DNA from: CAZTHL01 sp964613585
GTDB taxonomy: Bacteria; Pseudomonadota; Alphaproteobacteria; DSM-16000; Inquilinaceae
Direction of reading: 5' to 3'
Assembly (NCBI GenBank): GCA_964613585.1
Contig: CAZTHL010000041.1
Span: 1 to 32,744, forward strand
DNA length: 32,744 bases
Shown here: in pieces, positions 21,944-30,900 of the stretch
Layout of the letters: each line of letters begins with the position of its first letter
Numbering within the stretch: the stretch's first letter is position 1
Program-made: the position numbers and the translations under genes
Notes under the pieces: model-generated
Database searches by the model: none
Told to the model about the DNA's origin: nothing
The model's input: the letters and a program-made list of their open reading frames with translations, nothing else

Positions 21944-24900
21944 TCAGATCAGGACATCCGCCTCCGCCGCGGCCATGGACTCCTCGTCCGACTGCGGCTG
22001 GACAACGAACTGGCTGGCGATGAAGGGCTCGGACTCCAGGACCGAGGCCGGGTACTCGGCGATCTGCTCCTGGTCGTAGGGCTCGATGCCGAAGGTGGTC
22101 ACGGTCAGCGCCTGGGTCTCCGGGTCGATGTCGAACTCGGTCCAGCCGAAGGTGAAGGCCGAGACGTAGTCGCCGGCGATCAGCTCGGCGTCGATCAGCC
22201 CCTCGGCCTGGGGCAGGTTGTTGTCGAGCCCCAGCGGGTCGAGCCCGGCCGGGATCAGCGCCAGGTCGTTGAGCGCGTCCTCGAGGAAGTCGTCCCGGTC
22301 GTCGACCACGTCGTCGAGGTCGGGCGCCGTCGGCAGGGTCTCGATGAAGGCCAGCTCCTCGTCGCTGAGCAGGTCCGCGGCGGCGGCGAACATGACGATC
22401 ACATCGCCGGTCGGCTCGTCGAAGGCGACCGAGCCGGTGGTGACCTCGAAGGCGCTGGAGGCGAGCTGCGGCCCGGCGATGCCGAGCGGGTCGTCCGGAT
22501 CCTGGTAGGTCAGGTTGTTCACGAAGGTGGCGTGGACGTCCGCCGCCACGAAGACGACGTTGTCGATGCCCTCGTCCTCGATGAACTTGAGCAGTTCCGA
22601 CCGCTCGGCGGCGTAGCCTTCCCAGGCGTCGGCGTTGAACAGGCCGATGTTCTGGATCGGCTCGGGCGTGGCGACGAACTTCCAGGTGACGCCGGCCTCC
22701 TCGGCGGCCAGCAGCTCCGCCTTCAGCATCTCGAACTGCAGCTCGCCCAGGATCGACCGGCTGTCGTCGCCCAGGCTGGCATCCAGGAAGGCCGGAATGG
22801 TCGACGGATCGGTCGGGTCCGTGCCCGGCAGCTGGATGTCGCGGAAGCTGCGCTGGTCGAGCACGATGAACTGGGCGTCCGAGCCGTAGTTCTGGCTGCG
22901 GAACAGGTCCGGCTCGCCGTCGAACAGATCGTTGTCCGGCGCGTCGAAGACGGTGTCCTCGAGCGGGTTGTACTCGAAGAAGGCGTCGAGCCCGTTCTCG
23001 TAGAGGGTGCTGTCGTTGACGAGCTCGCCGGGCGCGCCGCCGAACTCGAACCCGAGATCGGTCAGGCCCTGCTCCTCGATGGTGGCGCCGCCGGCGAAGT
23101 CGTTGGTCACCTCGTGGTCGTCGATGGTGGCGAACACCGGGGTCGAGGCGCGCACCTCGGCCCAGTAGTTCTCGCCGAGCCGCTCGGAGTACACCTCCTC
23201 GTGCTTGACGCGGAACTCCTCGAGGGTCTGGGCCTGTGGCGCGGGGCCAGCCGGCGACTGGAAGTCGGCATAGATCGTGTCGCCGTGCAGCAGGAAGAAG
23301 TCGAGATCGGCCTCGGCGACGTCGGCGATGGCGGGGTACGGGCTGAGCTCGCCGCGCCAGTCGCCCGACACGCCGAAGGTCAGGCCCTCGGTGCTGCCGA
23401 GCTCGGCCGGCGTCTCGAAGGTGCCCGCGCTGGTGTTGCCGGCGGCGTCGGTCGCCCGGAAGAAGAACTCGGTGCCGGCGGTCAGGCCCGCGGCCGTGAC
23501 CTTGGCCGGGACCAGCGGGTCGTCGACCTCGACCTCGAAGGTCTCGACGTCGCTTGTGAAGGTCGGGTCGGTCGACAGCTCGAAGGTCAGGGTGCCGGCC
23601 TCGGCCGCCCGCGCCCACAGCACCGCCGTCTCCTGGCTGACGTCGCCGGACGCCACGCCGTTCGGCAGCGTGCCGGCCGCGACAAAGCCTTCATTGGGCA
23701 GGCCCGGGGTGTCGTCCACCCCGAAGGTGAGGTCGCCGATGGCGAACGGACCGTCGCCGTCCACGCTGCGGAAGGCATGGCCCGGCACCAGGTCGCCGTC
23801 CGGGCCCACCACCGTGTCGCTGTACACCTGGTCGCCCTCGCCGGGGCCGACGAGCGCGAGGGAGTCGAGCACCTCGTCCCACGGCGCGGTCTCAGGGGTG
23901 CCATCGTCGTCGGTGTCGAGATCGTCGCCGACCGCGCCGGTGAAGCCGGACACCAGCAGGTGGGTGACGTTGTCCTCGTTCTCGAAGTTGAGCTCGGTGG
24001 TGAGATCCACCGTCAGCGGCAGGATGAAGGCGTCCGGCGTCTCGGCCGCCAGGAAGAAGCCGTCCTCGGGGATGGCGAGGCCGTCCAGGCCGACCGCCTC
24101 CTCGATGACGCCGCTGCCCGCCTCCTCGCTGTCGCCGATCACCAGGTAGGTCAGGCCGTCAAGCGACGCCCCGGCCGCGCCGGTCAGCTCGAGATACTCG
24201 TTGAGATCCTCGCCCGGCTGGTCAATGCGCAGCTCGTTGATGGTCACGCCGGCCGGCGCCGGGTCGGTCGGCTCGACCGGGTCGGTCGGGACGATCGGGT
24301 CGGCCATGTCGATGGCGAAGAGCGTCGTGGTGCCGCTGACCTCGTTGGCCACGGCCAGCAGGGGCGCGCCGGTCGGGCTGTCCTCGGCGGCGATGAAGGT
24401 CAGCCCCTCCGGGCCGAGGTCGCCGGCATCGCCCTCGCCCGGCTCGACCGTGAAGTCGCGGTTGTTGACGTAGTCGACGAACGTGGCCGCCGCAGGGTCG
24501 GTCACGTTGTAGACCACGATGCCGCCGATGCGCTCGAGGCCGATGAAGGCGAAGGTCTCGCCCTCGATGGTGCCGACGGCCACCCCCTCCGGCTCCGGTC
24601 CGGCGTCGGGCGAGCGGTCGTCGAAGTCGTTGTTGTCGTTGTCGGCGTTGAAGAACTCGGGGAACTCCTCGGCCGTGATCTGCTCGAAGTCGTCGCCGCT
24701 GTCGAACACCAGGGTGCCGGCGGCGTCCCAGATCGAGAACGAGCGCGAGCCGAACGAGAAAATCTCCTCGAACAGCCCGTCACCGTCGATGTCGCCGTCG
24801 ATCGAGGAGACCTCCAGCTCGCCCAGGTCGGCCGGATCCTGCAGCGCGGCGGCGTCCGGGAACACCTCGGGGTCGAGCGGCAGGTCGGCGGCCTCGACGT

Positions 24901-27496
24901 CCTCGTCGCGGGTGTCGCCCTCGTTGGCGGTCACGAAGTAGGTCGCGCCATCGCCGCCCACATAGGCGGCGATGCCGTCCGGCTGGCGCAGGCCGAAGAT
25001 CGGCGCCGGGTCGATGGCGATGGCGCCGTCCTCGTTGCTGGTGTCGAGCCCATTGCCCTCAAGGCTGTGGTCGAGCGCGCCCAGCGGCACGATGTCGGTG
25101 ATCTCGCCGGCGACGAGGTCGAGCACGCCGATTGCGTTGTTCTCCTGGAGCACGACGAAGGCGAAGCTGCCGTCCGGCGCGACCGCGATGAACTCGGGCT
25201 CGACATCCTCCGACACCGTCTTGTCGGGGAAGATGCGCACGCCGGCCGCGCGCAGCGCCTCCTCCTGGCCGTCGAAGGCCTCGAAGCCGGCCTCCGTGAC
25301 GGTGGCCTCGATCAGCCCGCCGGACAGGTCGATGATGCTGACCGAGCCGGGCGGGTCGATGCCGTCATCGGGCTCGCCCTCGTTGGCGACCAGCAGGGTG
25401 GTGCCGTCCGGGGTGAAGCTGACGCTGTCCGGCAGCACGCCGGCCTCGACACTGCCCAGGAAGACGCCGCCGGCGGTGAAGAAGGCGACCTGGCCGTTGG
25501 CGGTCGCGGTCTCGGACTCGATGGCGGCGGCGACCAGGCCGCCCGACACCGCCACGCTGTTGATGCCGCCGAAATCCTCGAGGAACGACAGGTCGATGCT
25601 GTCGACCAGCGTCGGCGTCGTCGGGTCGGCGATGTCCAGGATGTCGATCGTGTCGGTGAAGCCGTTGGTCAGGAACAGCCGGTCCGACAGCGGATCGAAC
25701 GCGGCGATCTCGGTGGCGCCCTCGTCGAACACGCCGGAGTCGAAGGTGCCGAGGGGCGTCAGCGCCACCGAGGCGACCGGCCCGCCGGGATCGTCCGGAT
25801 CGTCGAGCGTCGCAACCTCGATGGTCTCGTCGTCGAAGGCGAGCAGCTCGACCCCGGTCAGGGTCGTGGTGCCGTCGGCGCCGGTGACCAGCACGCCTCC
25901 GTCAGCCGTCTCAATGGTGAAGTCGGCGACGACGCCGGCGAAGATCGCGGTGTCGGTGCCCGCGCCGCCGATCAGGATATCGTCGCCGCCGTTGCCCTCG
26001 AGCGTGTCGTCGCCGGCCAGGCCCATGAGGGTGTTGGCTCCGGCGTCGCCCGCCAGGACGTCATCGAATGCGCTGCCGGTCAGGTTCTCGATGCCGGCCA
26101 GCGTGTCCGGCGCGTCGATGAAGGCGAGGTCGCCGTCCACCGTGAAGGCCAGGAACAGGTTGGTCTGGGCCGGCGGGTTGAAGTTGTTGTCGGCGACCAG
26201 CACCAGGGTCTGTTGCCCGTCGATCTCCGGGCCGAAGCTGATGCCCTCGATGTTGTCGAGCGGCACGCCCAGCTCGCCCAGGTCGGCCAGCAGCGTCTTG
26301 GGCATGGCCGTGACGTCCTCGCCCTCGATGCTGTCGAGGTCGTCGACGTCGGTGGCGCCGTCCGTCGTGGTCAGGAACAGCTTGATCGTGTTGCCGACGC
26401 CCTCGGCGAAGGAGCGCTCGAGCGCGAGAAAGGTGGTCTCGTCGACCGCCAGCAGCTCGACCAGGCCGTTGTCGGCGAAGCCGTCCGCCGGGTCGGGGGC
26501 GACCGGGATCGGCTCGACCTCGTAGATGAACTGGGCGGCCACGTCACCGGACGCCACGTCGTATTGGATCACCCGGCTCGGACTGCCCTCCTCCAGGGTG
26601 GCAATCGGGCCGTCCTGGATGAGCGCGTTCTCGGTGGCGGAGAAGGCGGTGTCGCCGCTCGGCGTCAGGGTCAGGCTTTCCAGCGCCAGGTTGTCCTGGA
26701 TGCCGCTCGATCCGTCCGCCGTCGGCACCAGCTGCGCGGGCAGTTCGAACTCGCGGATGAACGCGCCGGCCACCGTCATCTCACGGACGAAGGGGTCGAT
26801 CAGCGCGTCGGCGTCGCCCTCGCTGGTGAACAGGAGCGTTCCCGTCTCCGGGTCCAGCCGGATCGACTCGGCATCGATGGTGCCGGGCGCGAAGGCGGCG
26901 TCGTCGGTGTCGAGGATCGTCGTGGCGGCGTTGAAGGTCACGCCGTCGAAGCCGTCGGCGTCGAGGTCGAGCGACAGATTGTAGAAGCGGGCGAGATTGG
27001 TCTCGGACTGATCGTCGCTGATGGCGAAATAGGTGCCGCTCGCCGGATCGAGCTCGATGCCGGACAGGCCGCCGATCTCGGTGCCGCCGAAGATGGTGCC
27101 GGTCGGCACCTCCTGGCTGCCGATGAAGCCGAGGGAGGCCGGAGCCTCGAGCGAGGTCGCCGTGCCGTCGACCAGGCTGGCGGAGACGCCGGCCGGCGCA
27201 TCGGCGAAGGACGCGGTGTCGACGTCCGCGTTGCCGACCAGCATGTCGGAGCCGGGGCCGCCGGTGAGCTCGTCGTCGCCGGCGTTGCCGACCAGCATGT
27301 CGGCCCCCGGGCCGCCGATCAGCGTGTCCGCGCCGTCGCCGCCGGCCAGCGTGTCGTCGTCCGCGCCGCCGTCGATGGTGTCGTCGCCGCCCAGGCCGGA
27401 CGCGACATCGTCGCCGCCGAGCGCGTCGATGGTGTCGGCCTCGTCGGTGCCGACGAGAAGATCGGCGTCCTCGGTGCCCTTGATGGTCTCGTCCAT
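21944..27496 (-). CDS. Giant RTX phosphatase: phytase-like, choice-of-anchor-I and PhoD-like domains
   Basis: An 1850-residue secreted protein. Residues 5-95 are N-terminal RTX repeats (GGDDTIDGG type). An esterase-like-phytase domain follows (about 110-465, GGLSGIELDP to VLVADNNF), then a second RTX block (about 475-520). A choice-of-anchor-I propeller spans about 575-1075 (LTPLGTFDSGVFDEGATEIA), and a lamin-tail-like module about 1083-1270. A PhoD-like phosphatase forms the C-terminal third, with an Fn-like lead-in (NGVASGDVSQETAVLWARA), HGDTIYADF, IDDHEVTNDF and VAADVHATF. PhoD enzymes release phosphate from mono- and diesters outside the cell. The Cys normally seen in the first PhoD motif (ASCQ) is replaced (VSGDW). 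It ends AEADVLI, probably a type I secretion signal. The ATG at 27496 gives an acidic RTX-like N-terminus without Sec signal. A terminator separates it from gene A. Confidence 0.82.
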   Translation of the reverse strand: MDETIKGTEDADLLVGTDEADTIDALGGDDVASGLGGDDTIDGGADDDTLAGGDGADTLIGGPGADMLVGNAGDDELTGGPGSDMLVGNADVDTASFADAPAGVSASLVDGTATSLEAPASLGFIGSQEVPTGTIFGGTEIGGLSGIELDPASGTYFAISDDQSETNLARFYNLSLDLDADGFDGVTFNAATTILDTDDAAFAPGTIDAESIRLDPETGTLLFTSEGDADALIDPFVREMTVAGAFIREFELPAQLVPTADGSSGIQDNLALESLTLTPSGDTAFSATENALIQDGPIATLEEGSPSRVIQYDVASGDVAAQFIYEVEPIPVAPDPADGFADNGLVELLAVDETTFLALERSFAEGVGNTIKLFLTTTDGATDVDDLDSIEGEDVTAMPKTLLADLGELGVPLDNIEGISFGPEIDGQQTLVLVADNNFNPPAQTNLFLAFTVDGDLAFIDAPDTLAGIENLTGSAFDDVLAGDAGANTLMGLAGDDTLEGNGGDDILIGGAGTDTAIFAGVVADFTIETADGGVLVTGADGTTTLTGVELLAFDDETIEVATLDDPDDPGGPVASVALTPLGTFDSGVFDEGATEIAAFDPLSDRLFLTNGFTDTIDILDIADPTTPTLVDSIDLSFLEDFGGINSVAVSGGLVAAAIESETATANGQVAFFTAGGVFLGSVEAGVLPDSVSFTPDGTTLLVANEGEPDDGIDPPGSVSIIDLSGGLIEATVTEAGFEAFDGQEEALRAAGVRIFPDKTVSEDVEPEFIAVAPDGSFAFVVLQENNAIGVLDLVAGEITDIVPLGALDHSLEGNGLDTSNEDGAIAIDPAPIFGLRQPDGIAAYVGGDGATYFVTANEGDTRDEDVEAADLPLDPEVFPDAAALQDPADLGELEVSSIDGDIDGDGLFEEIFSFGSRSFSIWDAAGTLVFDSGDDFEQITAEEFPEFFNADNDNNDFDDRSPDAGPEPEGVAVGTIEGETFAFIGLERIGGIVVYNVTDPAAATFVDYVNNRDFTVEPGEGDAGDLGPEGLTFIAAEDSPTGAPLLAVANEVSGTTTLFAIDMADPIVPTDPVEPTDPAPAGVTINELRIDQPGEDLNEYLELTGAAGASLDGLTYLVIGDSEEAGSGVIEEAVGLDGLAIPEDGFFLAAETPDAFILPLTVDLTTELNFENEDNVTHLLVSGFTGAVGDDLDTDDDGTPETAPWDEVLDSLALVGPGEGDQVYSDTVVGPDGDLVPGHAFRSVDGDGPFAIGDLTFGVDDTPGLPNEGFVAAGTLPNGVASGDVSQETAVLWARAAEAGTLTFELSTDPTFTSDVETFEVEVDDPLVPAKVTAAGLTAGTEFFFRATDAAGNTSAGTFETPAELGSTEGLTFGVSGDWRGELSPYPAIADVAEADLDFFLLHGDTIYADFQSPAGPAPQAQTLEEFRVKHEEVYSERLGENYWAEVRASTPVFATIDDHEVTNDFAGGATIEEQGLTDLGFEFGGAPGELVNDSTLYENGLDAFFEYNPLEDTVFDAPDNDLFDGEPDLFRSQNYGSDAQFIVLDQRSFRDIQLPGTDPTDPSTIPAFLDASLGDDSRSILGELQFEMLKAELLAAEEAGVTWKFVATPEPIQNIGLFNADAWEGYAAERSELLKFIEDEGIDNVVFVAADVHATFVNNLTYQDPDDPLGIAGPQLASSAFEVTTGSVAFDEPTGDVIVMFAAAADLLSDEELAFIETLPTAPDLDDVVDDRDDFLEDALNDLALIPAGLDPLGLDNNLPQAEGLIDAELIAGDYVSAFTFGWTEFDIDPETQALTVTTFGIEPYDQEQIAEYPASVLESEPFIASQFVVQPQSDEESMAAAEADVLI

Positions 27497-27578
27497 GGTG
27501 TGCCCGTCCCCGCTCTGCTCATCACTGGTTGGACCGACACCGCCGGTGGCGCCGATGGCCGGGCGCACAGAGGCCCGT

Positions 27579-27600
27579 CCGGCAGCCGAGGGGCTGCCGG
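27579..27600 (-). other. Perfect 9-bp stem-loop in gene B leader
   Basis: CCGGCAGCC (27579-27587) pairs with GGCTGCCGG (27592-27600) over a 4-nt loop, about 85 nt upstream of the gene B start. No T-run follows in either direction. Confidence 0.4.
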
Positions 27601-27875
27601 TCCCAAGCTACCGCCGATGTCGAGGGGGCGCGGGAAAGCGCCCCGGCATCATCCGCCGGAATGGGGCGGTACGGCCGGCCCTCCCTTCGTCCGTCCGGAT
27701 GACGGGGGCGGTCTTTACCAAAGGAACATGTCACTTTTGGCGGCGGTACCCGTGAGGTCGGCAAAACTTTTGTCTGCCCGCAGCCGGGGACCCGGGAGCC
27801 GGCCGCCGTCCCGGGGCGGACCCGCGGGCCGGGCGCCGCGCTCCGGGCCGAGGCGTGAGCCACCGGGCTTGCCCC

Positions 27876-27905
27876 AAAAGAAAGGGGCCCGACGCATCGG
27901 GCCCC
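27876..27905 (-). terminator. Rho-independent terminator of gene C
   Basis: On the minus strand GGGGCCCGA-TGCG-TCGGGCCCC is followed by TTTCTTTT, a 9-bp stem with a 4-nt loop and a T-rich tail. It is about 70 nt after gene C's stop codon. Confidence 0.9.
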
Positions 27906-27911
27906 AGGGTT

Positions 27912-27970
27912 CCGCCATGAGAGCCGTCCGGCTCCCATGGCGGCGCGTGCCGCGCCTCCCGGAGGCGCGG
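27912..27970 (-). other. Two further hairpins behind gene C
   Basis: CCGCGCCTC-CCG-GAGGCGCGG (27950-27970) begins 3 nt after the stop codon. CCGCCATG-A-GAGCC and GGCTC-C-CATGGCGG (27912-27943) form a 13-pair stem with one mismatch. With the terminator they make a stack of three stem-loops, which may protect the 3' end of a very long mRNA. Confidence 0.6.
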
Positions 27971-27973
27971 TCC

Positions 27974-30900
27974 TCAGGCGACCAGCGCCTCCTCGCCCAG
28001 GATGACCGTGGCCAGGATAGGCTCGTGATCGGCGGCCCGGTCGGGGGTGTCCGGGAACTCCGCGGTGACGTGCACCACGTCGAACTCGGTGCCGGAGAAC
28101 GGCTCCTCCCCGGTGAACAGGCTCTCGGTGACGAACACGTGGTCGAGCGGCGTGGCGTTGCCGTTCGAGAAGACGAAGCTGTACTGCTCGGTCTCCTCCA
28201 GCGTGTCGGTCAGGTTGAACAGTACCTGCTCGCCGCCGTCGACCGTGCCCTCGGTGAAGGCGTCCCACTCCTCGTAGTCGAAGCCGTTCCAGTCGCCGAG
28301 GGCGATGACGTTCGCCTCCGGATCCTCGGCCAGGATGGCGTCGACGAACGCGTTGACCTCGGCGCCCTGATCGCTGCGGGTGTCGGAGCCCGAGCGGATC
28401 ACCGGCTGGATGTTGCCGAAATCCTCGATGCCGCCGGCCGTGTTGTGCACGTTGATCAGGGTGACCGTGTCGCCGTTGAACTCGAACTCGGCGACCAGCG
28501 GGATCCGGCTGAAGGCGAAGTTGCCGCCGCCGGCCTGCTGGACCTCCGGATCGGTGCCCGGCTCCAGGCTGTCCTCGACCAGCGAGACCCGATCGGGGTT
28601 GTAGAGATAGGCGGTGCGAATGTTGCCGCCCGGCTCGCCCCCGTTGGTGTCGTCGCCGATGAAGGGGTTGTCGACGAAGGAGTACTCAGGGCCCCCGGCC
28701 TCGACCACCGCGTCGACCAGCGTCTGCAGGGTGACGTCGGCCGCCACGACATCCGAGTCCGCGGGGGACACGGCGCCGTCATTGTCCTGGATCTCCTGCA
28801 GGGCAATGATGTCGGGGGTGTTCAGGTTGTTGACGATGTCGTCGGCGATGCTGGCGAAGCGGCCGTCGGCGAGGTCCGCGTTGCCCGGCTCGTCCTCGTC
28901 GTTCGGATCGAGGTTGAGCACGTTCCACGCCGCGATGAGCAGGGTGTCCGCGTCACCGGCCAGCTCGGTGCTCTCCTCCGGGAAGTCCGCCAGGGTGACC
29001 GTGGGCACCTCGGTCGGGGCCAGGAAGAAGACATCGCCGCTGTAGCTCAGGATGCCGGTGACGTCGCCGAGCGACGAGGTCTGCGGGATCGTCGTGTCGA
29101 AGTCGCCCAGATCGACCAGCGCGTCGTCGAAGGAGACCTCGATCCGCTCCGGATTGACGTCGGCGGTGAAGATGTCGTCGTCGCCGACGCCGATGGTCGT
29201 GCCGCCGCGCGGGTTCAGGCTGTCCGAGGCCGCCCCGCCGTCGACGACAACGATGATCTCGTCATCATTGAAGGTGAACCCCGGCCCGCCCGGAGGCGCG
29301 GAGGAGGAGACCGCCACCGCGTCATTGAGGGTGACCAGCATGCCCTCCAGGCTCTCGTAGAAGTCGATTCCGTCCTCCTCGGGATCGAAGTCGGTGTTGC
29401 CCTCCTCCGGGATGTTGAGGTTGACCGGACCGCCGGCGGCGACGAACTCGGCCCCCGTCGGCAGCGGCTCGCTCAGGACATCGACGTTGAACTCGTCGGG
29501 GCTGACCACGAACTCGTTGGGCACCGTCAGGCCGTCACCGCCGATGAGCGTCGGGGCCGGCAGCGCCGCGCTCTCCGCCGTGACGGTGATGGTGGCCCCG
29601 TCGATATCGGCCAGGATCTCGGTCAGACCGAGGCCGCCCGAGACGAACTCCTCGACGACGCCGGTGACCTCGACCGCGTTGCCGATGGCCACCGTCGGCT
29701 CCTCGTCGGTGAAGACGAAGATGGCCTCCGAGGTGAGCGGATCGCCGTCGCCCACCGGGTCCTGGATGAAGAACCCGTTGCCGTCGACCGCCGTCACCAC
29801 GCCGCTCGTGGTGACCGCGTCGCCGTCAAACAGGGAGACGTGGCCCGGCCCCTGGATCTCGGCGATGGTCGCCGCGACCGGGTCGGTGAGCTCGATGACC
29901 GGATCGTTGGCCTCGCCCGGGGTGTCGTCGACGCCCAGGGTGAACGAGCCGATCTCGAAGGGGCCGTCGCCGTCCGGCACCCGGAACACCTGGCCCGGCA
30001 AGAAGTCGCCGTCCGGCCCGACGATGGTGTCGCTGAACAGCGGCCCCAGCGGATCGGCGTTGGCGTTGAACAGGCCGACGGAGTCGACCACGGCCTCCCA
30101 CGGCTCGACATCGAGGACGCCGTCATTGTCGGTGTCGAGGTCGTCCCCATCCATGCCGGTGAAGCCGTCGACCACCAGATGGGTGACGTTGTCGTCGTTC
30201 TCGAAGTTGAGCAGGCCGGACGGGCCGACCAGATCGAAGGCGGCGACGAAGGAGCTGCTGTCCTCGCCGGCGGCGAAGAAGCCGTCCTCGGGGATGATCT
30301 GGCCGTCCAGCGGCACGACCGCCTCGACGACCCCCGCAAAGTCGTCACCGGCATCGCCGAGGACGATGTAGGTCAGGCCATCGAGCGGCAGGCCCGGCTC
30401 GCCGGCGAGCTCGAAGAACTCGTCGGTGTCGCCGCCCGGCTGGTTGACGCGCAGCTCGTTGATGCTGACCGCCGGAGTGGTCTCGACATTCGGCGCGCCC
30501 GGGGTGTCGAGGCCGCCGTCCTCCGGGAAGTCCGGAGCGTCGGTCTCCTCCTCGGCCACGAAGATGCCGAGCGCCGGGTCGAGGAAGATGTGGCCCGGCA
30601 CGTCCCCGCTCGGCGCCGTCACCAGCGTCTCGCTGTAGGCGAAGTCCTCCTCGGCGGCCCCGAACAGGGCGACCGAGTCGATGACCTCCTCCCACGGCTC
30701 GACATCAATGACGCCGTCGTCGTCGGTGTCGACGTCGGTGACATCGACGGTGCCGGTGAAGCCGCTGACCAGGAAGTGGGTGACGGTGTCGTCGTTCTCG
30801 AAGTCGAGCAGGCCGCCCGGCGAGCCGCCCGGCCCGACCAGATCGTACACCTCGTCGCCCAGGACACCGCCTTCCTCGCCGGCCGCGAACAGGCCGTCCT

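Larger units (their letters stand above)
27497..27973. other. Gap between genes C and B: terminators and leader of gene B
   Basis: No gene is seen. Next to gene C lie three hairpins, the last a T-rich terminator. The remainder (27497-27875) should hold the promoter and leader of gene B, with a less GC-rich patch at 27715-27775 containing CCAAA...TTTGG and CAAAA-G-TTTTG dyads. I could not fix a promoter and saw no convincing PHO box (CTGTCAT-type repeats). Confidence 0.55.

Noticed and set aside
27497..27875. PHO box upstream of the phosphatase gene
   Set aside because: I looked for CTGTCAT-type direct repeats on both strands and found none convincing, so phosphate control remains an inference.
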